From Pseudothermotoga sp. (GTDB lineage Bacteria > Thermotogota > Thermotogae > Thermotogales > DSM-5069): 7,090 nucleotides of DNA. Location: positions 1-7,090 of the forward strand of contig JAPYWY010000082.1 of NCBI GenBank assembly GCA_028276125.1. The letters are read 5' to 3'. The position numbers and the translations under genes were made by a program. The notes beneath the pieces are model-generated. The model did not search any database. It worked only from the letters and a program-made list of their open reading frames with translations, and was not told the DNA's origin. This document shows positions 1 to 6,128 of the stretch, one piece after another (the stretch's first letter is position 1; each line of letters starts with the position of its first letter).

Positions 1-18
1 TATGCTGACACACTCTCG

Positions 19-39
19 AAGTCCTACGCGATAGGACTT
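19..39 (+). promoter_or_regulatory. Hairpin covering the ribosome-binding site of the b5-like gene
   Basis: A perfect 8-bp inverted repeat, AAGTCCTA (19-26) and TAGGACTT (32-39), encloses a 5-base loop (CGCGA). The only Shine-Dalgarno-like sequence before the b5-like gene, AGGA at 33-36, lies in the 3' arm, and the candidate starts TTG (40) and GTG (43) follow directly. In RNA the hairpin would hide the ribosome-binding site. A frame coming from upstream ends with TAG at 32-34, so a ribosome finishing an upstream gene could open the stem and couple translation. The run of T after the stem is short (38-41), so a terminator for an upstream gene is possible but weaker. Confidence 0.45.
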
Positions 40-300
40 TTGGTGTTCGATGAAGAAAACCTTGCCAAGTTCGATGGTCAGCAGTTCGCGAAAGCGTTCA
101 TAAAAGTCGGAAACATTGTCTACGACGTCACAGACGTTCCAGACTGGAGGGAAAAGTTGCGCCTCGAACCGGATGCAGTCGCTGGCAAGGATTACACTTC
201 CCAGTTCGAGTGTGAGTTGGAAGAAACTTGTGGGCACGATCATCCCGAATCAGATGTTTTGAAACAGTTCAAAATCGTTGGCTTTGAGTTGGTGAAATGA
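40..300 (+). CDS. Cytochrome b5-like heme/steroid-binding domain protein, atypical ligands
   Basis: This small, apparently soluble protein of 86 residues resembles the stand-alone bacterial cytochrome b5-like (predicted heme/steroid-binding) family. The family pattern is visible as ENLAKFDGQ near residues 6-14, a beta strand with VYDVTD at 27-32, W36, AGKDYT at 48-53 and VLKQFKIVG at 73-81. Relatives normally carry a histidine just before AGKD as a heme ligand. Here that segment reads EPDAV and has no histidine. The only histidines are H66 and H68, close to C58 and C64. Heme binding is therefore uncertain, and a metal site is possible. The start is chosen as TTG 40 or GTG 43, the latter better spaced (6 bases) from AGGA. 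The frame is open to the window edge, so a longer protein or fusion beginning upstream cannot be excluded. The stop overlaps the next start (ATGA), indicating translational coupling. No signal peptide is seen. Confidence 0.72.
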   Translation: MVFDEENLAKFDGQQFAKAFIKVGNIVYDVTDVPDWREKLRLEPDAVAGKDYTSQFECELEETCGHDHPESDVLKQFKIVGFELVK

Positions 301-659
301 TGTACAAAGTTTTCGCTTGGATAAGTGTTGTTTTACTGTTCTACAATTTCTCTCTATTTCCGTTGCGCAGGATCTTGCGTCGTTATAAAGGTGCACAGAA
401 GTTTCTTGCCTTTGGATCCAAACTCCACCGGTTCACTGGCGTTCTACTTCTCATCACAGGTGCCATCCACGGTTATCTCGCGCTCGGAACGATAGCACTG
501 CACACCGGATCGTTGCTCTGGTCCGGTGTGCTTTTGTTGTTTATCTATTATCTTCTCAGAAAACAGCTCAAGCGAAGATGGCTGATCCTTCACAGGTTGA
601 CAGATTTCTTCGTCGTGGGATGGTTCTTCGTGCATTTCTTCTTCCCGTGGTTGCTCTGA
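297..659 (+). CDS. Four-helix membrane protein, probable di-heme cytochrome b (ferric-reductase-like core)
   Basis: A 120-residue, very hydrophobic protein with four predicted membrane helices at about 5-22, 43-63, 70-87 and 98-119. Helix 2 carries H44 and H58 and helix 4 carries H99 and H113, each pair exactly 14 residues apart. H-x13-H on two helices is the ligand arrangement of di-heme membrane cytochromes such as the ferric reductase/NADPH oxidase core. The pairs H44/H99 and H58/H113 could hold two stacked hemes. The basic loops at 24-35 and 88-94 should lie inside the cell, putting both termini outside, one heme near the cytoplasm and one near the outer face. Function by family resemblance is transmembrane electron transfer; donor and acceptor are unknown. 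There is no FAD or NAD domain. ATG 297 overlaps the stop of the b5-like gene; a second ATG follows at 300. The two genes probably form one operon and may be redox partners. Confidence 0.7.
   Translation: MMYKVFAWISVVLLFYNFSLFPLRRILRRYKGAQKFLAFGSKLHRFTGVLLLITGAIHGYLALGTIALHTGSLLWSGVLLLFIYYLLRKQLKRRWLILHRLTDFFVVGWFFVHFFFPWLL
500..542 (+). terminator. Intragenic terminator-like hairpin
   Basis: A perfect 10-bp GC-rich inverted repeat, GCACACCGGA (500-509) and TCCGGTGTGC (522-531), with a 12-base loop is followed by TTTTGTTGTTT (532-542). This has the layout of an intrinsic terminator on the plus strand, but it lies in the middle of the membrane cytochrome coding region, spanning residues about 68-82. 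It could act as an attenuator when ribosomes do not cover it, or it may be a chance consequence of the encoded residues. Confidence 0.35.
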
Positions 660-697
660 CACTGTAGGTGAGTCAAGAACGTGCGAGTTCGCCACAC

Positions 698-1642
698 TCA
701 ATACAAGACACACCTAACCTTTCTTCCATCCACTTCTCTCATCTGGACTGGCTCTTTGCACTCTGCTTTTGCGTACTTACACCTCGGCTCGAATGGACAA
801 CCCAAAGGGGGATCGATCAAGCTTGGAGGTTCACCAACGTCTACCAAAGTCGTGGACGAGCTTTTCTCTGGATCCGGTGCGGCCTCTCTGAGCAACATCG
901 TGTAGGGGTGCATGGGTCTGTTGACGATCTCTTTAGCTTCTCCCTCTTCGACGATCAATCCGGCGTACATGACGACAATTCTGTTTGAGATGTACTTCGC
1001 CGCCGCCAAATCGTGTGTGACGTGCAGGAAGGATATTCCGTGTTCCTCTTTCAGTTTGAGCATCAAATTCAAAATACCAGACTTTATCGAAACATCGAGC
1101 ATGGATGTGGGTTCGTCCGCCAAAATTATCTTTGGTTTCGTTATGATCGCTCTCGCGAAGACGACGCGCTGTCTCTGACCGCCAGAAAGTTCGTGTGGAA
1201 ACTTCTCCAAGAAGCTCTCAGGTGGGGTGAGTTCGACGTCTTCAAGAACATTCTTCATGATCTGATCCTCGTTCTCTATTCTGTGAATCTTCAGAGGTCT
1301 CTTCAGCACGTATGATACCCTCTTCGTCGGGTTCAGCGATGCGAACGGATCTTGGAACACCATCTGCACAAGTTTTCTGAACTTGAGTTCTTCTTTCCGA
1401 TTGAGTCGTCTTGGCAATTCCTCGCCAAAGAGCGAAATCTTTCCCGCCGTCGGTTCGTACAGCCTCGCCAAGACTCTCAACAGTGTCGTCTTGCCACAGC
1501 CACTCTCGCCGACCACCGATACGATCTCGTTCTCGTTCAGTTCCAGATCGACGCCGCGTAAGGCTTTGAGCGTCAAGGTCTTAAAACCTTTGCGGATGGT
1601 AAACTCTTTTTTCAAGCCTATGACCTTCAGTACAGATGACAA
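698..1642 (-). CDS. ABC importer ATP-binding protein, OppF/DppF type
   Basis: One of two ATPases that power the importer encoded by this operon, acting at the cytoplasmic face of the membrane. Numbered from TTG 1642 (314 residues), it has an intact nucleotide-binding domain: Walker A GESGCGKT at 45-52, Q-loop Q97 followed by DPFASLNP, signature LSGGQ at 152-156, Walker B ILADEP near 173-178 and H-loop H210. The C-terminal oligopeptide-transporter extension has HPYT near 245 and four cysteines at 282, 288, 295 and 311. An in-frame GTG at 1651 would add three residues, but AGGTGG sits five bases before TTG 1642, so TTG is preferred. The start lies inside the end of the D-type ATPase gene, suggesting coupled translation. 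This is the last gene of the operon. Assignment to the Opp/Dpp class is sure; the substrate is not. Confidence 0.93.
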   Translation of the reverse strand: MSSVLKVIGLKKEFTIRKGFKTLTLKALRGVDLELNENEIVSVVGESGCGKTTLLRVLARLYEPTAGKISLFGEELPRRLNRKEELKFRKLVQMVFQDPFASLNPTKRVSYVLKRPLKIHRIENEDQIMKNVLEDVELTPPESFLEKFPHELSGGQRQRVVFARAIITKPKIILADEPTSMLDVSIKSGILNLMLKLKEEHGISFLHVTHDLAAAKYISNRIVVMYAGLIVEEGEAKEIVNRPMHPYTMLLREAAPDPEKSSSTTLVDVGEPPSLIDPPLGCPFEPRCKYAKAECKEPVQMREVDGRKVRCVLY

Positions 1643-2568
1643 GCCACCCACCTGCCGTTAACAAACCTGAGTTCTGGCTTTTCTACGCGACATCTTTCGA
1701 AGGCGAACGAACATCTCTCTCTGAAAGGACAGCCTTCGATCTTCAAAGTCAGATCTGGCGGTCTTCCTGGGATGCTCTTGTACTTCTCCAGGTCCTTCGA
1801 GATGCTCGGCAAAGCCTCGATTAAACCTTTCGTGTAGGGGTGAAGCGGCCGAGAGTAGACCAACGTCGCCTCGCCGACCTCGACGAACTCTCCCGCGTAC
1901 ATGATCGCGATCTTGGTCGCAAGTTCAAACAGCAATGATATATCGTGGGTTATGAAGACAATCGAGAAATGCTCTTTCTTCTTAAGCTCCTCTATCTGCT
2001 GCAAGATCGATCGTTGAACGACGACGTCGAGTGCGGTGGTGGGTTCGTCCATGAAGATGACCCTCGGTGAGAGCAAGAGTGCCATCGCGATGACCACCCT
2101 CTGACGCATCCCGCCTGAGAGCTGGTGTGGATAACTTTCCATTCGATCGGGTGTGATCCCCACTAATTTGAGTTTCTCTTTCACCAACTCGTAGGCATCG
2201 CTCTTGGAAAAGCCGTGGTTTCTTATCAGCACGTCGGCCATTTGATCTTTCACCTTCATCACTGGGTTCAAAGAGTTCATCGAACTCTGTGTGACGAGGG
2301 ATACCTTCTTCCAACGCACCTTCTTCAACTCGTCGTTGGATAGGGCCAGCAGGTTCAGACCTTCCACGAGCACCCGGCCAGAGATCACCTTTCCTGGTTT
2401 CTTGAGCAATCCGAGCGATGCGAGCATGAGCGTCGTCTTACCGCACCCCGATTCTCCAGCAATACCGAAGAAATCGTCCTGCTCGACTTTGAACGAGACG
2501 TTCCTCACGGCATGAACGAACCTGTTTCTGAACTCGTATCCTGCGTTGAGCTCCAGCACTTCGAACAC
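1627..2568 (-). CDS. ABC importer ATP-binding protein, OppD/DppD type
   Basis: The partner ATPase of the importer, 313 residues and close to the usual family length. Walker A GESGCGKT is at 38-45, Q-loop Q94 precedes SSMNSLNP, the signature is LSGGM at 150-154 followed by RQRV as is usual for D subunits, Walker B IFMDEP ends near 176 and the H-loop histidine is H208. All catalytic residues are present. The C-terminal extension has HPYT at 243-246 and cysteines at 280, 286, 293 and 310, spaced like those of the F subunit. Both proteins end in Cys-x-Leu-Tyr. The GTG start at 2568 is supported by GAGGTGAT just upstream, which overlaps the stop codon of the preceding permease gene; only four bases separate that stop from this start. 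The 3' end overlaps the F gene. Confidence 0.94.
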   Translation of the reverse strand: MFEVLELNAGYEFRNRFVHAVRNVSFKVEQDDFFGIAGESGCGKTTLMLASLGLLKKPGKVISGRVLVEGLNLLALSNDELKKVRWKKVSLVTQSSMNSLNPVMKVKDQMADVLIRNHGFSKSDAYELVKEKLKLVGITPDRMESYPHQLSGGMRQRVVIAMALLLSPRVIFMDEPTTALDVVVQRSILQQIEELKKKEHFSIVFITHDISLLFELATKIAIMYAGEFVEVGEATLVYSRPLHPYTKGLIEALPSISKDLEKYKSIPGRPPDLTLKIEGCPFRERCSFAFERCRVEKPELRFVNGRWVACHLY

Positions 2569-2572
2569 ACGA

Positions 2573-3376
2573 TCACCTCATCCTCAAGCGCGGGTTGGTT
2601 ATTTCATCTATGGAGAAACTCAGCAAGGCGAAAGAAGTGCCCAACAAAACGATGCACAGTCCCGGTGCAAACACCCAGTACCACATGCCGTTCAAGAGGG
2701 CGTTCGCGTTCTGCGCCCAGTAGAGCATCGTACCCCACGTGATTCTGCTCACGTCGCTCAAGCCCAGAAAAGAAAGCGACGCCTCGCCTATGATAGCGAA
2801 GAGCACGGAACTGAAGAAGATAGATGCAACGAGAGAGAGCATGTTCGGTAGTATTTCAAAGAAGATTATGTGCAGATCACTCTCTCCGGCCACCTTCGAT
2901 GCCATCACGAACTCTCGATTCTTGAGCGACAACACTTGCGAACGTATGACCCTTGCACCCGAGCCCCAGCTCGTCAGTGCGATCACCAGTATCACCACCA
3001 ACGGTCCTTTGACACGAACGTAAGAGCTGATGACGATCATCAAGGGTATACCAGGGATGACGAGAAAGATGTCCATCAACGTGGAGAGAATCCTGTCCAG
3101 AACACCCCCGAAGTAACCTGCGGTCATGCCCATAGTGGCCGCGATCAAGGTCATGAGCAGACCGGTCGAAACACCTATGATCAACGAGAGCCTCGAACCG
3201 TGTATCACTTGAGACATTATATCCCTGCCCAACCTGTCCGTGCCCAGCCAATGCTGTCTCGATGGGGGTTGGTAGGGTAGACTGACCGTACGGTTCGGCG
3301 GATACTTCGCAAGGTAGGGCGCGAAGACGGCTATGAAAACGAAGAACAAAATTATTCCCAAACCTATCTTCCACAT
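2573..3376 (-). CDS. ABC importer permease, OppC/DppC type
   Basis: Second membrane subunit of the importer, which pairs with the B-type permease to form the translocation path. From ATG 3376 it has 267 residues. There is an N-terminal helix at about 4-22, the family motif HWLGTDRLGRD at 42-52, and further hydrophobic segments near 62-87, 97-119, 125-138, 180-202 and 232-255. The EAA-type coupling loop, which contacts the ATPases, is at about 155-178, followed by EASLSFLGL at 198-206. The start is uncertain. TTG at 3385 overlaps the upstream stop by TTGA and adds three residues, but GAGGGG touches that TTG directly and is nine bases from ATG 3376, so ATG is preferred. It is tightly packed between permease B and ATPase D, so co-translation is likely. 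Confidence 0.93.
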   Translation of the reverse strand: MWKIGLGIILFFVFIAVFAPYLAKYPPNRTVSLPYQPPSRQHWLGTDRLGRDIMSQVIHGSRLSLIIGVSTGLLMTLIAATMGMTAGYFGGVLDRILSTLMDIFLVIPGIPLMIVISSYVRVKGPLVVILVIALTSWGSGARVIRSQVLSLKNREFVMASKVAGESDLHIIFFEILPNMLSLVASIFFSSVLFAIIGEASLSFLGLSDVSRITWGTMLYWAQNANALLNGMWYWVFAPGLCIVLLGTSFALLSFSIDEITNPRLRMR

Positions 3377-3381
3377 CGTTT

Positions 3382-4371
3382 TCAACCCCTCACGCGTGGA
3401 TCCAAGAAGGCGTACAGAAAGTCCATTATAAGGTTGGCGAGTAGAACTGAGAGCGAGACGAAGAAAAATATGGCTTGGATCAGGGGAAAATCTTGGCTCA
3501 ACACGGCCCTGTACAGTTGATATCCGACCCCTGGATAAGAATAGACTATCTCAGTCAACAGAGCTCCGCTCACAACGAATCCAAGAGATATCCCAAACGC
3601 CGTTATGCTCGGCAGGATAGCGTTCCTGGCGGCATAATGCAACATTATGTAACCCTCGCCCAACCCCTTCGCTTCGGCCAAGGTGATGTAGTCTTCGGCC
3701 AAAACAGAGATCATGTTGTTCCTCATGGTCAAGATCCAGTTTCCGAGTGATGCGACTATCAACGTCATCGAGGGCAGAACGGCGTGGTAGATGACGCTGA
3801 GAACGAATCTGAACCCATGGAGCGTCTCTTTTGTCGAGTACGCGTTCGAGAGTGGAAACCAACCGAGCCTGTATCCAAACACGTACAGAAACAGCATTGC
3901 CAACCAAAAGTAAGCGATGGACCTCAGACAGAGAGAAAAGATCAGTATACCAGATCCTGCTCTCCTGTCTCTGTGCCAGCCTGCGTAGACTCCCAACAAC
4001 GTTCCGAGGATGAAGCTGATCACCGTTGAAGTTCCCACCAACCCGAGCGTCCAAGGCAAGGAACTTGCGAGGACTTGCTTGACCGGGACGGGGTAATGCA
4101 GATAGGAGATGCCGAAATTCCCGCTGAAAGTGTTCTTGAGGTATTCGAAGTACTGTCTCAGGAGGCCCTTTTCTTTGTCTAAACCAAGCGCTATTCTCAT
4201 CGCCTCTATTGCTTGCTCGTCTATGTTCGGTCCGAACCTCATGAGGATCCTCTCGGCTGGATCACCCGGCATGAACCTCGGTATCACGAAGTTCAAAGTC
4301 AAAGCGAAGAAAAGAGTGATCGCGAAGAAAAACAGTCTGTTCACAACGTACTTCAAAACCTTCACCACCAT
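3382..4371 (-). CDS. ABC importer permease, OppB/DppB type
   Basis: First membrane subunit of the importer. From ATG 4371 the protein has 329 residues with six predicted helices, roughly at 8-30, 109-132, 139-164, 194-216, 256-278 and 298-322. Family marks are the external-loop motif FMPGDPAERIL at 33-43, the EAA coupling loop starting EDYITLAEAKG near 226, SYPGVG near 278-283, and the C-terminal DPRVRG. An in-frame TTG at 4389 would lie in the U-tract of the upstream terminator-like hairpin and lacks a ribosome site. GAGGA instead sits right before ATG 4371, GTG 4368 and GTG 4365. By spacing GTG 4365 is the best of these, which would give a start at MKVLKYVVNRLFFF. The gene follows the binding protein gene and ends next to permease C. 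Family is certain; the exact start is not. Confidence 0.93.
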   Translation of the reverse strand: MVVKVLKYVVNRLFFFAITLFFALTLNFVIPRFMPGDPAERILMRFGPNIDEQAIEAMRIALGLDKEKGLLRQYFEYLKNTFSGNFGISYLHYPVPVKQVLASSLPWTLGLVGTSTVISFILGTLLGVYAGWHRDRRAGSGILIFSLCLRSIAYFWLAMLFLYVFGYRLGWFPLSNAYSTKETLHGFRFVLSVIYHAVLPSMTLIVASLGNWILTMRNNMISVLAEDYITLAEAKGLGEGYIMLHYAARNAILPSITAFGISLGFVVSGALLTEIVYSYPGVGYQLYRAVLSQDFPLIQAIFFFVSLSVLLANLIMDFLYAFLDPRVRG

Positions 4372-4387
4372 TCCTCGAGAGAGGTTC

Positions 4388-4421
4388 AAAAAGGCGACGC
4401 ACCCTCGAAGGATGCGCCGCC
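4388..4421 (-). terminator. Intrinsic-terminator-like hairpin between binding protein and permease genes
   Basis: Read on the minus strand, GGCGGCGCATCCT and AGGGTGCGTCGCC pair over 13 positions around a TCG loop, followed at once by TTTTT (4388-4392). Two of the pairs are G-U wobbles that form only in minus-strand RNA; in plus-strand RNA they would be A-C mismatches. It lies 15 bases after the stop codon of the binding protein gene and just before the permease B start. The likely role is partial termination or 3'-end protection, giving more binding-protein mRNA than transporter mRNA. Confidence 0.85.
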
Positions 4422-4436
4422 AAGAACTTCAAAAAC

Positions 4437-6026
4437 TCACTTGACGGGTTGCAAGTTCATCACCAGATAGATCTTGTCCATTCCAGTTATCCTTGGTTCC
4501 ACGTACGGGTTCTTCTCACTCGGCCAGCCGGTGAAGTTCTTCGTCGAGTAAATGAACCAAACGGGGTTGTAGTAAAGTGGTACAGCTGGCACGTTCTCAA
4601 GCATGATCTTTTGAAGTTCTGCGACGATCGATTTCAGTTCGCTCAAATTAGACGTTTGTTTCATCTTCGACAGCAGTTCGTCTGTTCTTTGGTCTATCCA
4701 ACCACCTCTGTTGCTACCAACGAAGGCGTTGGCGGAGTTCATGAAGTTATCGTAGAAGTGGTACACCGTGGCGCCGTAGTTGGCCCAGCTGAGAACGACA
4801 TCGAAGTCTTTGTTGCGAATCTTCTGCAAATACTGACCAAAGTCAATGGGTGTGACCTTCAGTTCGACCCCGTAATCTCTCAGCTGTTGAGAAAGCAGTT
4901 CACAGACGGCGATCCAGTCGGTCCAACCTGCCGGAACGAGAAGATCGTAGGAGAGTCTGATGTTCTCCTTCGTCAAAACACCGTCCCTGCCCTTCTTGAA
5001 GCCAGCCTGCGAGAACAACTTCTCGGCGGTCTTCGGATCGTGTCTCCACCATTCCTTCTTGAGGCTCTCGTCGATCAGATACTCGTAACCGCTTTTGATC
5101 ACCACTGGATTCACTGGTGCAGCGTAGCCCGTCATTCCGATCTTCACAAGCTGATCGGTATCGATCGCGTACGCAAAAGCCTTTCTGAGCAAAACGTCGT
5201 CGAACGGCTTTTTGCTCAGGTTGAAGAAGAGAAAGACCGGGTTACCTTCGGCGAACCAGTACTTTATGTCTTTGTTCTGCTGGGCTAGCTTCTCGATCTG
5301 CGGATAGTTGATACCTGCCCAGTCGAGTTCTCCTTTGGCCACCGCCAGCTGCGCACTCTCGTTCCCACTGAAGGCGGGAATCCTTATCCTTTCGATCTTG
5401 ATCTTTTCGGCGTTCCAATAGCTTGGGTTCTTCTTCAAGACCACGACTTGGTCGGAGAACGATTCGAGCTGGTACGCGCCCGTGCCGATCGGATTTTCGT
5501 TGGTGAACTTCGACGGATCTTCGACCTTCTCCCACAGATGTTTCGGAAGGACGTACACACCGGCGATGCTGTAGATGATGAAGGTGTTGACCCTGTCGAG
5601 TCTTATCTTGACTGTATGATCGTCGAGCTTGACCACTTCAATGACTCCACCCCTCCAAACGCCGGGTGAGTCAAGAGCAGGGAACTTGCGCAACGTTTCA
5701 AACGTGAAGACGACATCGTCTGCACTGAACGGTGTGCCGTCGGACCATTTGACGTTCTTTCTAAGTTTGAGTGTGATTTCTATCAGGTCCGAGCTCCATT
5801 CAAATTCGGAGGCGAGCCAGGGTATCAATTCCCCAGTCTTCGTGTTAGAGTAGATGAGAGTCTCGTAGATGAAGCCCGCCGCGATGTAACCTGTGGCTCC
5901 GGCGAAGTAAGGGTTGAAGTTTCTCTGGAAAGGTCCCGTCACTGCGATGGCCATGGATAATTCACTGGCGAAAGACGTTACCGCAACCAAAAGCGCCAAG
6001 ATCACGACACCAGCCAATCTCTTCAC
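4437..6026 (-). CDS. Extracellular solute-binding protein, family 5 (peptide/oligosaccharide ABC importer)
   Basis: The secreted receptor of the importer, 529 residues from GTG 6026. The N-terminus has lysine and arginine at 2-3, a hydrophobic core up to about residue 17, and a likely signal peptidase I site after SFA near residue 20. There is no lipobox cysteine, so it should be free in the periplasm-like space or held there otherwise. The family 5 region spans about 71-110 and includes VKWSDGTPFSADDVVFTFE, with PIGTGAYQLESF at about 179-190. An upstream in-frame GTG at 6041 is rejected because GGAGGTGA (6031-6038) lies only four bases before GTG 6026 and would fall inside the longer reading frame. 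It is the first gene of the operon. Related Thermotogales proteins bind oligosaccharides as well as peptides, so an oligopeptide label would be a guess. Confidence 0.94.
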   Translation of the reverse strand: MKRLAGVVILALLVAVTSFASELSMAIAVTGPFQRNFNPYFAGATGYIAAGFIYETLIYSNTKTGELIPWLASEFEWSSDLIEITLKLRKNVKWSDGTPFSADDVVFTFETLRKFPALDSPGVWRGGVIEVVKLDDHTVKIRLDRVNTFIIYSIAGVYVLPKHLWEKVEDPSKFTNENPIGTGAYQLESFSDQVVVLKKNPSYWNAEKIKIERIRIPAFSGNESAQLAVAKGELDWAGINYPQIEKLAQQNKDIKYWFAEGNPVFLFFNLSKKPFDDVLLRKAFAYAIDTDQLVKIGMTGYAAPVNPVVIKSGYEYLIDESLKKEWWRHDPKTAEKLFSQAGFKKGRDGVLTKENIRLSYDLLVPAGWTDWIAVCELLSQQLRDYGVELKVTPIDFGQYLQKIRNKDFDVVLSWANYGATVYHFYDNFMNSANAFVGSNRGGWIDQRTDELLSKMKQTSNLSELKSIVAELQKIMLENVPAVPLYYNPVWFIYSTKNFTGWPSEKNPYVEPRITGMDKIYLVMNLQPVK

Positions 6027-6030
6027 AACC

Positions 6031-6038
6031 TCACCTCC
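6031..6038 (-). promoter_or_regulatory. Ribosome-binding site that fixes the binding-protein start
   Basis: GGAGGTGA on the minus strand is a full match to the anti-Shine-Dalgarno sequence and lies four bases before GTG 6026. It rules in that codon over the in-frame GTG at 6041. Confidence 0.85.
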
Positions 6039-6039
6039 C

Positions 6040-6055
6040 ACGGATGAATCTCCGT
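6040..6055 (-). promoter_or_regulatory. Small leader hairpin next to the ribosome-binding site
   Basis: ACGGA and TCCGT form a 5-bp stem around a 6-base loop in the untranslated leader of the importer mRNA, one base upstream of GGAGGTGA. It might stabilise the 5' end or influence ribosome access. The stem is short, so this is a tentative call. Confidence 0.25.
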
Positions 6056-6063
6056 TTGACCTT

Positions 6064-6113
6064 ATTATATATTATAGTACGACATTATAGTACGACCATG
6101 TTAATTCGATCAA
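6064..6113 (-). promoter_or_regulatory. Promoter of the ABC importer operon with multiple -10 boxes
   Basis: On the minus strand TTGATC (6108-6113) is followed after 18 bases by TATAAT (6084-6089), a good housekeeping-type promoter. Further TATAAT boxes lie downstream at 6071-6076 and 6064-6069. The box at 6071-6076 is part of a perfect tandem copy of the first. Transcription would begin some tens of bases before the GTG start at 6026, leaving a short leader. No clear -35 element is spaced for the second or third box, so the first is the best candidate. Confidence 0.65.
6071..6096. repeat. Perfect 13-bp tandem duplication in the promoter
   Basis: ATTATAGTACGAC occurs twice head to tail (6071-6083 and 6084-6096), with no mismatch. 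Each copy contains a TATAAT on the minus strand. The repeat probably arose by slippage or duplication of the -10 region and may change promoter strength or start-site choice. Confidence 0.9.
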
Positions 6114-6128
6114 ACAACACGACTGATG

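Noticed and set aside
1..39. End of an upstream gene
   Set aside because: Frames end at TGA 6-8 and TAG 32-34, but a third frame is open into the b5-like gene. Too little sequence is available to say which, if any, belongs to a real gene.
444..713. Minus-strand open frame of 89 codons
   Set aside because: It lies antisense to the membrane cytochrome gene, shows no family signature, and runs into the end of the F-type ATPase gene. It is best read as a shadow frame.
665..716. Possible bidirectional terminator from TAGGTG (665-670) and CACCTA (711-716)
   Set aside because: The 6-bp stem has a loop of 40 bases, extends only imperfectly, and lacks a T-tract on either strand.
4449..5288. Long plus-strand open frame of 279 codons
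   Set aside because: It is antisense to the family 5 binding protein, whose domain motifs and signal peptide are clear on the minus strand. The translation resembles no protein family I know.
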